The notes beneath the pieces were generated by a model. It was not told the DNA's origin. It did no database searches and was given only the letters and a program-made list of their open reading frames with translations. Positions 7,807 through 16,458 of a stretch of 64,000 nt of DNA are shown here, one piece after another. A program made the translations under genes and the position numbers. Numbering within the stretch: position 1 is the stretch's first letter; each line of letters begins with the position of its first letter. Source of the DNA: Streptomyces xanthophaeus (GTDB lineage Bacteria; Actinomycetota; Actinomycetes; Streptomycetales; Streptomycetaceae); contig NZ_CP076543.1 in the NCBI RefSeq assembly GCF_030440515.1, positions 620,001 through 684,000 of the forward strand, in the 5' to 3' direction.

Positions 7807-8963
7807 CCTCACCGATGGACGAGGCACTGCTCAGGAGCCTCACGCCGGGCGTGCTCGGGATCCTCGTCCGCCGCGGAGCCGACTTCGCGGCGGCCGAGGA
7901 CGCCGTCCAGGAAGCGCTGGTCGAGGCGGTCCGCACCTGGCCCGCCGACCCTCCGCGGGACCCGAAGGGCTGGCTGGTCACCGTGGCCTGGCGGCGGTTC
8001 CTCGACGCGACCCGGGCGGACACCGCCCGGCGCCGGCGTGAGGACCTCGCGGACGAGGAGCCGCCGCCCGGGCCGGCGCCTGCGGTGGACGACACGCTCC
8101 AGCTGTACTTCCTGTGCGCCCACCCGTCGCTGACGCCGTCGTCCGCGGTGGCGCTGACGCTGCGCGCCGTCGGCGGGCTCACCACCCGCCAGATCGCCCG
8201 GGCCTACCTGGTTCCCGAGGCGACGATGGCGCAGCGCATCAGCCGGGCCAAGCGCACCGTCTCCGGCGTGCAGTTCGACCGTCCCGGCGATGTCGCCACC
8301 GTGCTGCGCGTGCTCTACCTGGTCTTCAACGAGGGCTACTCGGGCGACGTCGACCTCGCCGCGGAGGCCATCCGGCTCACCCGGCAGCTCGCGGCCCGGG
8401 TCGACCACCCCGAGGTGGCCGGGCTGCTGGCCCTCATGCTGATCCACCACGCCCGGCGCGCCGGCCGGACGGCGCCCGACGGCAGTCTGGTGCCGCTCGC
8501 CGAGCAGGACCGCGGCCGGTGGGACACCGGGGCGATCGCCGAGGGCGTACGGATCCTGCAGGCGGCCCTCGCCCGCGACCGGCTGGGCGAGTTTCAGGCC
8601 CAGGCGGCCATCGCGGCGCTCCACGCCGATGCGCCCACCGCCGAGCAGACCGATTGGGTGCAGATCGTCGAGTGGTACGACGAGCTCGTGCTCCTGACGG
8701 ACAGCCCGGTCGTGCGGCTCAACCGCGCGGTGGCCGTGGGCGAGGCCGACGGGCCGCGGGCCGGACTCGCGGCGCTCGCGGCGCTGGACGACGCGCTACC
8801 CCGATACACCGCGGTGGCGGCGTACCTCCACGAGCGCGACGGCGACGTGGTGACGGCGGCGCGGCTGTACGCCGAGGCGGCCCGCAACGCGCCCAACCTC
8901 GCCGAGCGCGATCACCTGGTGCGGCAGGCCGCCCGGCTGAACAGCGCTCGCCGGTCCCCCTGA
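7803..8963 (+). CDS. ECF42-type RNA polymerase sigma factor with long C-terminal extension
   Basis: Starts inside the stop of the DGPF gene, giving 386 residues. Sigma-2 region near the N-terminus (DFAAAEDAVQEALVEAVRTWP, DPKGWLVTVAWRRFLD), sigma-4 helix-turn-helix around LTTRQIARAYLVPEATMAQRISRAK, then about 200 residues of helical, TPR-like C-terminal domain (VFNEGYSGD, LYAEAARNAPN). This length and the DGPF partner define the ECF42 group. No anti-sigma gene is adjacent, so activity may be set by the C-terminal domain. Confidence 0.9.
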   Translation: MTSPMDEALLRSLTPGVLGILVRRGADFAAAEDAVQEALVEAVRTWPADPPRDPKGWLVTVAWRRFLDATRADTARRRREDLADEEPPPGPAPAVDDTLQLYFLCAHPSLTPSSAVALTLRAVGGLTTRQIARAYLVPEATMAQRISRAKRTVSGVQFDRPGDVATVLRVLYLVFNEGYSGDVDLAAEAIRLTRQLAARVDHPEVAGLLALMLIHHARRAGRTAPDGSLVPLAEQDRGRWDTGAIAEGVRILQAALARDRLGEFQAQAAIAALHADAPTAEQTDWVQIVEWYDELVLLTDSPVVRLNRAVAVGEADGPRAGLAALAALDDALPRYTAVAAYLHERDGDVVTAARLYAEAARNAPNLAERDHLVRQAARLNSARRSP

Positions 8964-8985
8964 CGGGCGCCGCCCGCCCGGGCCG

Positions 8986-9831
8986 TCACGTCCCACCGCC
9001 GACCAGGGCGGCCAGCCGGTCGGGGGCCTCCTCCACCACGAGGTGTCCGGCCCCCGGCAGTACCCGCAGTTCGACGCCCAGGGTGCGGGTGACCGCCGGG
9101 CCGAGCCGCCTCGGCGGGAGGAAGACGTCGCGCTCCCCGGTGAAGACCGTGCGGGGCACCGGCTTCGCCGGCAGGTCCGCCGTGCCGGGCGCCCCGCTGG
9201 AGCGGGAGTGCCGGGCCACCAGCGTCATCCACTCCACCAGCCGTTCCCTGGGCTCGTGGCCGGGGGCGAGCATGGCCCGCAGGAGCCTGGCGCTGCTCCT
9301 GGGGGCGGGCCGCAGGAACCATGCGGCGGAGGCGGCCAGCAGGCCAGGGGGCAGGCGCAGCCCGGTGAGGCCACCGGGAGAGACGAGAACGAGGCGTTCG
9401 ATGTGCCCGGACGCGCTCGACAGGGCGATGGCGGCGCCGAAGGAGTGCCCCATCACCACCACGGGGCCGGGCGAGGTCGTGGCGATCACCTCGTCCAGCC
9501 ATGCGCCGTACCAGGACAGCCGGCCCCCGGCGAGGTTCCGGTCGCCGGAGCTGAGGCCGGGCTGTCCGGGGACGTCCGGCAGCGACACCCGGTGGCCGGC
9601 GGCGACGAGAGCCGTGGCCAGGGGCAGTGAGGCGGCCGCGTTGAAGTTGGTCCCCGGGACGAACACGACCGTGGTGCGACCGGTACCGGCGGTCACGACA
9701 TGGGTCCGCGCCCCGTTGGCGTCCACCAGGGTCCGCTCGTGCGGCACGGCCCACCCGTCGAGCTGTTCGTCGCACCAGCGCCGGATGTGGTCCCGGCCCG
9801 CCTCGCTGCGGTAGATCGAGTCCGACGCCAT
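8986..9831 (-). CDS. Alpha/beta hydrolase
   Basis: 281 residues of alpha/beta hydrolase fold: oxyanion segment VPGTNFN (near 58-64), nucleophile elbow GHSFG (Ser130), acid in TGERDVF and catalytic His in PGAGHLVVEEAP. No signal peptide, so cytoplasmic. The start overlaps the stop of the DUF2809-like gene by one base, so the two are probably co-transcribed. Substrate cannot be told. Confidence 0.85.
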   Translation of the reverse strand: MASDSIYRSEAGRDHIRRWCDEQLDGWAVPHERTLVDANGARTHVVTAGTGRTTVVFVPGTNFNAAASLPLATALVAAGHRVSLPDVPGQPGLSSGDRNLAGGRLSWYGAWLDEVIATTSPGPVVVMGHSFGAAIALSSASGHIERLVLVSPGGLTGLRLPPGLLAASAAWFLRPAPRSSARLLRAMLAPGHEPRERLVEWMTLVARHSRSSGAPGTADLPAKPVPRTVFTGERDVFLPPRRLGPAVTRTLGVELRVLPGAGHLVVEEAPDRLAALVGGGT

Positions 9832-10268
9832 CAGCAGGGCCTCCTGTCGGCCGCCCCGGACGGCCCGAGCGTGGTGTGCAGGAGCCAGCCCGCCGCCGCG
9901 CCGGCCACGTACCAGAACAGGTCGGGTGCGTTGAAGGTGGAACCGAGGACCAGGCGGGCCACGGTGCTGTGCCGGGAGAGCTCCGCGGGTACGGGGGTCA
10001 GCTGGAGGAACTCGACGGCCCAGCTGGCGGCCAGCGCGGTACCGGCCGCTCGCAGGGGCGTCAGCCGGGGCGCGACCAGCACGACGAGGGTCAGCAGCAG
10101 AACGGTGTAGAGGGCGTCTCCCCCGTACTTCGCCGTGCTCCCCGCCGCGACGGCCCGCAGTCCCAGTCCCGCACCCACGGTCGCCACCGCGGCCCCGGCC
10201 GCCACCAGCCGGGTCCGCCGGAGGCCGGCGGCGGGGGCGCTGTCACGGCATCGGGGCAAGGGATTCAC
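9831..10268 (-). CDS. DUF2809-like small membrane protein
   Basis: 145 residues with about four hydrophobic segments (VAAGAAVATVGAGLGL, LYTVLLLTLVVLVAP, AGTALAASWAVEFLQL, FWYVAGAAAGWLLHT). The motif VEFLQLTPVPAELS resembles the DUF2809/VanZ-like family. Function unknown. First gene of a two-gene unit with the hydrolase. Confidence 0.75.
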   Translation of the reverse strand: MNPLPRCRDSAPAAGLRRTRLVAAGAAVATVGAGLGLRAVAAGSTAKYGGDALYTVLLLTLVVLVAPRLTPLRAAGTALAASWAVEFLQLTPVPAELSRHSTVARLVLGSTFNAPDLFWYVAGAAAGWLLHTTLGPSGAADRRPC

Positions 10269-10333
10269 GCCGCCATACTGCCGGACCCCTCCTGGCCGCC
10301 CGCACCCGCCCGGGCCGCCCGGGCGGGGCCCCG

Positions 10334-11398
10334 CTAGCGCGTCGGGTAGTCCGTGTAGCCGCGTGCGTCGCCCCCGAAGAAGGTGGCCGGGTCAGGGGTG
10401 TTGTACGGGCCTTCGGTGCGCAGGCGCTCCGGCAGGTCCGGGTTGGCCAGGAAGAGGGCTCCGAAGGCGAGGAGGTCGGCGACGCCGTCCTCGATCAGCG
10501 TGAGGGCGCGGTGGTCGGTCGGACCCTCGGTCGCCGGGTTCAGCACGAACGGTCCGGAGAACTGCTTGCGCAGGGCGAGGGTGGCCTCCCGTGCCTCGGG
10601 GGCGTGCTCCAGGACGTGGAGGTAGGCCAGGCCGAGTCCGTCGATCTCCTTGACCAGGGCCTCGTAGGCGGGCTGCGGGTCGGGCTCGGAGATGTCGTTG
10701 TACGTGTTGCCGGGCGAGACGCGCAGGGCGGTGCGCTCGGCGCCGATGGCGGCGGCCACCGCCTTGACCACCTCCACCGCGAAGCGGATCCGGTTCTCCG
10801 TGGAGCCGCCCCACTCGTCGGTGCGCAGGTTCGTGCCGGGGGCCAGGAACTGGTGGATCAGGTATCCGTTGGCCCCGTGCAGCTCCACCCCGTCGAAGCC
10901 GGCCTCGACCGCGTTGCGGGCGGCCTGCGCGAAGTCGGCGATGGTCTGCCGTACCTCGGCCCCGCTCAGCTCGTGCGGGGTGACGAAGTCCTTCATGCCG
11001 TCGCCGGCGAACAGCTGGCCCTGGGCGGCCACCGCCGACGGGGCCACCGGGACGAGGCCGTCGGGCAGCAGCGTCGGGTGGCCGATGCGGCCGGAGTGCA
11101 TCAGCTGGGCGAAGATCCGGCCGCCCGCCGCGTGCACGGAGTCGGTGACCTCGCGCCAGGCAGCGACCTGTTCGGCGCTGTGCAGGCCGGGGGTGAAGGG
11201 GTAGCCCTGTCCGACGGCGGAGGGCTGGATCCCCTCGGTGATGATCAGACCGGCGGATGCGCGCTGGGTGTAGTACTCGGCGACGAGGCCGGTCGCGATG
11301 CCGCCCTGACCTGCGCGGCTGCGGGTCATCGGGGCGAGGGCGATCCGGTTGGAGAGGGTGGCGCCGGCCACGTGGACGGGTTCGAAGGCGCTGGTCAT
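10334..11398 (-). CDS. Old Yellow Enzyme family NADH:flavin oxidoreductase (alkene reductase)
   Basis: 354 residues, the normal OYE length. FMN-binding N-terminus (NRIALAPMTRSRA), the substrate His/Asn pair in ELHGANGYLIHQFL, then LRTDEWGGSTENR and the C-terminal phosphate-binding segment LIEDGVADLLAFGALFLANPDL. It should reduce activated C=C bonds with NAD(P)H, as in electrophile or xenobiotic detoxification. Divergent from a MarR regulator with a mirrored pair of operators between them, which suggests induction by its substrates. Confidence 0.92.
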   Translation of the reverse strand: MTSAFEPVHVAGATLSNRIALAPMTRSRAGQGGIATGLVAEYYTQRASAGLIITEGIQPSAVGQGYPFTPGLHSAEQVAAWREVTDSVHAAGGRIFAQLMHSGRIGHPTLLPDGLVPVAPSAVAAQGQLFAGDGMKDFVTPHELSGAEVRQTIADFAQAARNAVEAGFDGVELHGANGYLIHQFLAPGTNLRTDEWGGSTENRIRFAVEVVKAVAAAIGAERTALRVSPGNTYNDISEPDPQPAYEALVKEIDGLGLAYLHVLEHAPEAREATLALRKQFSGPFVLNPATEGPTDHRALTLIEDGVADLLAFGALFLANPDLPERLRTEGPYNTPDPATFFGGDARGYTDYPTR

Positions 11399-11417
11399 GT
11401 CTGCCCCACAAAGATAA

Positions 11418-11474
11418 TTGGTCGGCCAATGATTGACTGCGAGGAGCAGCGTACCTCATTACTTGGCCGACCAA
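11418..11474. promoter_or_regulatory. Mirrored operator pair in the OYE/marR intergenic region
   Basis: TTGGTCGGCCAA at 11418-11429 and its exact reverse complement TTGGCCGACCAA at 11463-11474, in an unusually AT-rich island. Each half-site is near-palindromic. They lie between two divergent genes, one encoding a MarR protein, so this is the probable MarR binding region controlling both. The first site lies just upstream of the OYE start. Confidence 0.8.
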
Positions 11475-11510
11475 GATAAAATGGGGGCGGGCGGTAGAAT
11501 CCACCCGGGG

Positions 11511-11543
11511 GATCTGCCGGAGATCCGCCGGAGATCTGCCGGA
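11511..11543 (+). repeat. Three tandem 11-bp repeats upstream of marR
   Basis: GATCTGCCGGA, GATCCGCCGGA and GATCTGCCGGA follow one another in the 5' leader of the MarR gene, ending 7 bases before its GGAGGAG ribosome site. They may be an extra protein-binding site or a product of slippage. Confidence 0.75.
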
Positions 11544-11564
11544 CCGACCAGGAGGAGCGCTTCC

Positions 11565-12107
11565 ATGACCGCGGAATCCGTACAGGAGCCGCGCTCCGCC
11601 GCGCAGTGCGCGGCGGTGCCGAGTGCGGTGCTGGACGGGCCGGTGAGTCATGCGATCAGCCGGGTCTCCCGGCTCCACCGGATCGCGGCGGGCCGGGTCC
11701 TGCGGGACCTGGGGCTGCACCCGGGTCAGGAGTTCCTGATGATGCATCTCTGGGACAGCGGGGCCGTGCGCCAGTCCGAGCTGATCAAGGCGGTCGGCCT
11801 CGACCCCTCGACGGTGACCAAGATGCTCCAGCGCCTGGAGCTCTCCGGCCACGTGCGGCGCCGCCCGGACCCCTCGGACCGGCGGGCCTCCCTGGTCGAG
11901 GCGACGGACGCCAGTTGCGGACTCCTGGTCGAGGTACGCAGGGCATGGGGCGAACTGGAACGCCAGACCCTGGACGGCCTGGACGCCGCCGAACGCGCCG
12001 AACTGGCCCGCCTCCTGGGCAAGGTCGAAGCCACGTTGTGCACGGAGGTCGCCCGCGGCGCCGGGGCGGAGTGCGACGCCGCCTACAAGGGTCCGGGCGG
12101 CTGCTAG
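11565..12107 (+). CDS. MarR family transcriptional regulator
   Basis: The ATG at 11565 follows GGAGGAG by a good distance and gives 180 residues; longer frames run back through the operators. The winged helix-turn-helix is clear: QSELIKAVGLDPSTVTKMLQRLELSGHVRRRPDPSDRRASLVEAT. MarR proteins usually repress a divergent gene and are released by small ligands or Cys oxidation; the protein has several Cys, including the C-terminal residue. Likely target is the divergent OYE gene and itself. Confidence 0.9.
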   Translation: MTAESVQEPRSAAQCAAVPSAVLDGPVSHAISRVSRLHRIAAGRVLRDLGLHPGQEFLMMHLWDSGAVRQSELIKAVGLDPSTVTKMLQRLELSGHVRRRPDPSDRRASLVEATDASCGLLVEVRRAWGELERQTLDGLDAAERAELARLLGKVEATLCTEVARGAGAECDAAYKGPGGC

Positions 12108-12277
12108 GCCGTCTCTTTCGGATCCTGCCGGACCTCGCCGGGCCCGGCTGCGCGAGCCCCCTTCCCGCATTTGCGCACCCAATGGGCGATCTTGTCCCGT
12201 TTGGCAGAGAATCGCCATGACGAACACCCTCACCCGATGTCGGCATGCGCGGACCGGCGGTCCGAAGGTCGTGGGAT

Positions 12278-12595
12278 ATGGCACCTGCAACGCTCCAGGG
12301 CGCGGAACGGACCGGGACCTCCCCCGCCATGGAAGATCCGGGGGCGCGGACAGCGCAGGAGTGGTCACCCACCCCGGAGGAACTCGCGGCCGTCCGGACC
12401 ACCGTGGCCCGGCTGAAGGCGGCCTACCCCTCGGTCGACGCGGACACCGTCGAGGCGACGGTCGAGGCCGCGTACGACGCGTTCCGGCAGGCCAGGGTCA
12501 GGAAGTACGTCCCGATCCTCGCCGAACGCCGGTCCCGGACCGTGCTCGCCGCCGTCGCCGGGAGCACCCCGGACGCAGCGGGGGACGGGCCGTGA
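12278..12595 (+). CDS. Three-helix-bundle dimerisation-type small protein
   Basis: 105 residues from the ATG at 12278; an ATG at 12329 is an alternative and start choice is uncertain because neither has a strong ribosome site. The core LKAAYPSVDADTVEATVEAAYDAF...ARVRKYVPILAERRSRTVL fits a family of small actinobacterial helical proteins annotated as three-helix bundle domains. Function unknown. It precedes a PPK2 gene by 31 bases and is probably co-transcribed with it. Confidence 0.7.
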   Translation: MAPATLQGAERTGTSPAMEDPGARTAQEWSPTPEELAAVRTTVARLKAAYPSVDADTVEATVEAAYDAFRQARVRKYVPILAERRSRTVLAAVAGSTPDAAGDGP

Positions 12596-12626
12596 GCGCC
12601 GGGGGCCGGGGAAGGGGCGAACGCTG

Positions 12627-13610
12627 ATGTCCGACGACAGAGCCGAACGCATCGCGGACTTCATCGAGCCGCTCCGGGTGCGACCTGGGTCGAAAGTGCG
12701 TCTGGAACGGGACTTCGATCCCCGTTACAAGGCCGGCATGAAGAAGCGGGACGGGACCGAGCTGCTGCGGACCGGGGTGTCACTGCTCGCCGAGTACCAG
12801 GAGCGGCTGGCCGCCCAGGACACGTACGGCGTGGTGCTCGCCCTCCAGGCGCTCGACGCCGGAGGCAAGGACGGGACGATCCGCCACGTGATGAGCGGGG
12901 TCAACCCCCAGGGCGTGCGGGTCAGCAGCTTCAAGGTGCCCTCCTCCGAGGAACTCGACCACGACTACCTGTGGCGCTACGCCCGGCGGCTGCCCGCACG
13001 CGGCGAGATCGCCATCTTCAACCGCTCGCACTACGAGGAGGTCCTCGTCGTACGGGTCCACCCCGAAGTCCTCCTGCGGCAGAAGCTGCCCGAGGCCATG
13101 CTCGGGCCGGACATCTGGGACCGGCGCTACCGGGAGATCAACCGCTGGGAGCACTACCTCACGGACAACGGGTTCAAGGTCGTGAAGATCTTCCTGAACC
13201 TGTCCAAGGAGGAGCAGCGCACCCGTTTCCTGAAGCGGATCGACCTGCCGGAGAAGAACTGGAAGTTCTCCGCCGCCGACGTCCGCGAGCGGCGCCGGTG
13301 GGACGAGTACCAGCACGCGTTCTCCGAGATGCTGTCGGCCACGAGCACGAAGTGGGCACCGTGGTACGTCGTGCCGGCGGACCGGAAGTGGTTCGCGCGG
13401 ATCTGCGCGGCGGCGGTCCTCGCGCACACCCTGATGGACATCGATCCGCAGTACCCCGATGTGGGCGAGGAGGCCCGCAAGGATCTCCTCGTCACGAAGC
13501 GGAGCCTGGAGCGGGAGGCCCCGGCCGGCGCCCCGGCCGATCCGTACGCCGCCCGGCACGGCAAGCCGGAGGGCAAGCCACAGGGCAAGCCGAAGAAGAA
13601 GCGTGGCTAG
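12627..13610 (+). CDS. ppk2: Polyphosphate kinase 2 (PPK2) family protein
   Basis: 327 residues. PPK2 fold shown by the Walker A-like LDAGGKDGTIRHVMSGVNPQG (about 75-95), Walker B-like FNRSHYEEVLVVRV and the lid segment NWKFSAADVRERRRWDEYQ. It should transfer phosphate between polyphosphate and nucleotides; the subclass (ADP or AMP phosphorylation) cannot be set by eye. A Lys/Gly-rich tail (GKPEGKPQGKPKKKRG) extends past the domain. Neighbours are a P-type ATPase and SulP transporter, a set often seen in stress islands. Confidence 0.92.
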   Translation: MSDDRAERIADFIEPLRVRPGSKVRLERDFDPRYKAGMKKRDGTELLRTGVSLLAEYQERLAAQDTYGVVLALQALDAGGKDGTIRHVMSGVNPQGVRVSSFKVPSSEELDHDYLWRYARRLPARGEIAIFNRSHYEEVLVVRVHPEVLLRQKLPEAMLGPDIWDRRYREINRWEHYLTDNGFKVVKIFLNLSKEEQRTRFLKRIDLPEKNWKFSAADVRERRRWDEYQHAFSEMLSATSTKWAPWYVVPADRKWFARICAAAVLAHTLMDIDPQYPDVGEEARKDLLVTKRSLEREAPAGAPADPYAARHGKPEGKPQGKPKKKRG

Positions 13611-13673
13611 CGGCCCTCGGACGGCGCGCGGCCGGCCCGGACACGTCCGCGGCCCCGGATCGGAGGCACAACC

Positions 13674-16442
13674 ATGACGGTGCGGTCGGATTCCTTGGCG
13701 GAACCGCCCCGGGCTGCCGGGGACGGCTGGTACGCGCGCTCCCCCGAGGAGGTCGTGGCGGCGTTCGGTGTCGATCCCGCGGCCGGCCTGTCCGCGGCGC
13801 GGGCCGCGCAACTCCTGGCCGCGCACGGCCCCAACGCCCTGCCCGAGGAGCAGCGGACACCGGCCTGGCGCCGCTTCCTCGCCCAGTACCGCAGTTACAT
13901 GCAGATCGTCCTGGTGGCCGCGGCGATCGTCTCGCTGGTCATCCAGGAGTGGACCACCGCGATCCTGCTGATCGTACTGACGCTGCTGAACGCGGTCGTG
14001 GGCCTGCGCCAGGAGGGCAAGGCCGAGAGCGCCATGAACGCGCTGAAGTCGATGATGAAGGCGACGGCCCGGGTGCGCAGGGACGGCAGGGAGGCCGAGA
14101 TCCCCGCCGAACAGCTGGTCGACGGCGATGTCGTGCTCATCTCCGCCGGGGACCAGGTGCCGGCGGACGGGCGTCTCGTCGAGGCCAGCGCCCTGCAGAT
14201 CGACGAGTCGGCGCTGACCGGTGAGAGCGTTCCCGCCGCGAAGGAGACCGGCCCGCTGCAGGGCAGCCGGCTGTCGCCCGGCGACCAGACCAACACGGCG
14301 TTCATGAACACCCCGGTCACCCACGGCAGCGGCGTCATGATCGTCACCGCGACCGGCGCGGACACCGAGCTCGGCAAGATCTCCGGAATGCTGTCGGCCA
14401 CCGAGAAGGAAGTGCCGCCGCTCACCAAGGAGCTCGACCGGCTGACCCTGTGGATCACGGGGGCGGCGGGCCTCACCATGATCGTGATGTTCGCCTTGGG
14501 GCGCCAGCGGGACCAGGCCTGGGACGTGCTGTTCGTCAGCGCGGTCTCACTGGCCATCGCGGCCATCCCCGAGGCCCTGCCGACCGTGACCCAGGCGATC
14601 CTGTCCGTCGGGAGCCTGAACCTGGCGAAGCGCAACGCCATCGTCAAGGAACTGCCGTCGGTGGAGACGCTGGCGTTCACGTCGGCGATCAACTCGGACA
14701 AGACCGGCACCCTGACGATGAACCAGATGACGGCCGTCGAAGTGCTGAGCCCCACCGACCGGTACACCGTGTCGGGCACGGGCTACGGGCTCGCGGGGAA
14801 GGTCCACCACGCCGCCGGGTCCGCCGCGGGGATCGAGGACGCGATCCTGCCGTACGTGGTGGCCAGCGACGCCAAGCTGGTGGGCGGCGAGGTGGTGGGC
14901 GATCCGACCGAGGGGGCGCTGCTGGTCCTCGCGCACAAGGCCGGCCTGGACACCGACGCCACCCGGGACGCCCTCCCCCGGCTCGCCACCCTGCCGTTCG
15001 ACCCCGAGTACAAGCTGATGGCCACCTTCCACTCGGCGGTCGACGCCTCCGGGCGGCCGGTCGTGCGCTGCTTCGTCAAGGGAGCGGCCCCTGCCGTGAT
15101 GGCGCGTGCCGCCACCGCGCTCTCGGCGGGCGAGACCGTCCCCTGGGACGCCGATCTGCTCCGCCGGGCCGAGGAGCAGAGCGAGCGGATGGGCGGCGAG
15201 GGGCGGCGGGTGATGGCCGCGGCCATGCGTGACATGGACCCGGACGGCTTCGATCCGGAGGGCGACCTGCTCGCGTACGTCACCGGGCTGCGGATGACCA
15301 GTCTCGTCGGCATGGTCGATCCGCCCCGTGAGGAGGCCAGGGCCGCGGTGGCCGACGCGCAGGCGGCGCACATCCGGGTCCGCCTGGTGACCGGGGACGA
15401 CGTCACCACCGGGGCGGCGATCGCCCGGCAGATCGGGATCCCCGGCGAGGCCGTACTGGGATCCGATTTCGCCGCCATGAGCGAGGAGGAGCAGCTCGCC
15501 CGCATCGAGGGGATCGGAGTGGTGGGGCGGGTCGCCCCGGAGCACAAGGTGCTGCTCGCGAACACGCTGAAGAAGAAGGGCGAGGTCGTGGCGATGACCG
15601 GGGACGGCGTCAACGACGCTCCCGCCATCAAGGCCGCCGACATCGGTATCGCCATGGGCAGTGGCACGGACGTGGCCAAGAACGCCGGCCGCATGATCCT
15701 CTCCGACGACAACTTCGCCACCATCGTCTACGCCGTCGAGCAGGGCCGGACGATCTACGACAACCTCACCAAGTACATCCGGTTCGTCCTGCTCCTGCTG
15801 GTCACGTTCGTGCTGACGTTCCTCGGGGCCACCGTCTTCAACATCGCCGCCGGCGAGCCGTTCACCCCGCCGCAGGTGCTGTGGATCCACTTCGTCGTCA
15901 ACGCCTCCTTCGGCTTCGCGCTCGGCTTCGACCGGGAGAGCGCAGGGCTCATGCGCCGCCGGCCGCGCCCGCGCGGAGAATCGGTGCTCACCCGTCCCGT
16001 GCTGGTCACGGTCGGGCTCGGCGGGCTCGCGATCACGGTCCTCCTGCTCGGCCTGATCACGCTCGGCGAGAGGCACTTCGGCGACGTCGAGATCGGCCGG
16101 TCGATCGCGTTCACGGCCTTCTCCCTCTGCCTGATCGTGGCGGCGTTCGAGTGCCGCAGCGAGACGGATTCCGTGCTGACGACGTCCACGTTCGACAGCA
16201 GGCAGATGAACTGGGTCGCCCTGGCCCAGTTCGTGCTCTCCGTGCTGGTGACCCAGATGGACGGCTTCCAGCGTGTCCTCGGGACGACCGAGATCGACGC
16301 GCGGCAGTTCGGCTGGGCGCTGCTGGCCGCCGTCGTGCTCCTGCTCGTGTGGGAACTCGGCAAGCTCGTGGCCCGCCGGTCGAGGGCCGCGTCGAACACC
16401 GCGTCGAACACCGCGCCGGGTACCGCGTCGAGGACCGCGTGA
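13674..16442 (+). CDS. P-type cation ATPase, type II (Ca2+/Mn2+-like)
   Basis: 922 residues. N-terminal actuator with LTGESVPA, phosphorylation site SDKTGTLTMNQ (Asp342), nucleotide domain with VKGAAP, hinge TGDGVNDAPAIKAADIGIAMG and about ten membrane segments. The fourth helix has IPEALPT, like the PEGLP of SERCA-type pumps, so Ca2+ or Mn2+ export is the best guess. Similar to CtpF-type actinobacterial pumps. It is followed 16 bases later by a SulP gene. The C-terminus has a Thr/Ala-rich repeat (TASNTAPGTAS). Confidence 0.9.
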   Translation: MTVRSDSLAEPPRAAGDGWYARSPEEVVAAFGVDPAAGLSAARAAQLLAAHGPNALPEEQRTPAWRRFLAQYRSYMQIVLVAAAIVSLVIQEWTTAILLIVLTLLNAVVGLRQEGKAESAMNALKSMMKATARVRRDGREAEIPAEQLVDGDVVLISAGDQVPADGRLVEASALQIDESALTGESVPAAKETGPLQGSRLSPGDQTNTAFMNTPVTHGSGVMIVTATGADTELGKISGMLSATEKEVPPLTKELDRLTLWITGAAGLTMIVMFALGRQRDQAWDVLFVSAVSLAIAAIPEALPTVTQAILSVGSLNLAKRNAIVKELPSVETLAFTSAINSDKTGTLTMNQMTAVEVLSPTDRYTVSGTGYGLAGKVHHAAGSAAGIEDAILPYVVASDAKLVGGEVVGDPTEGALLVLAHKAGLDTDATRDALPRLATLPFDPEYKLMATFHSAVDASGRPVVRCFVKGAAPAVMARAATALSAGETVPWDADLLRRAEEQSERMGGEGRRVMAAAMRDMDPDGFDPEGDLLAYVTGLRMTSLVGMVDPPREEARAAVADAQAAHIRVRLVTGDDVTTGAAIARQIGIPGEAVLGSDFAAMSEEEQLARIEGIGVVGRVAPEHKVLLANTLKKKGEVVAMTGDGVNDAPAIKAADIGIAMGSGTDVAKNAGRMILSDDNFATIVYAVEQGRTIYDNLTKYIRFVLLLLVTFVLTFLGATVFNIAAGEPFTPPQVLWIHFVVNASFGFALGFDRESAGLMRRRPRPRGESVLTRPVLVTVGLGGLAITVLLLGLITLGERHFGDVEIGRSIAFTAFSLCLIVAAFECRSETDSVLTTSTFDSRQMNWVALAQFVLSVLVTQMDGFQRVLGTTEIDARQFGWALLAAVVLLLVWELGKLVARRSRAASNTASNTAPGTASRTA

Positions 16443-16458
16443 GGAAGGCGGCCGTTCC

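Noticed and set aside
12217-12627. Alternative frame overlapping the three-helix-bundle gene
   Set aside because: Low-complexity Gly/Arg-rich translation and no ribosome site; the 12278 frame has recognisable sequence.
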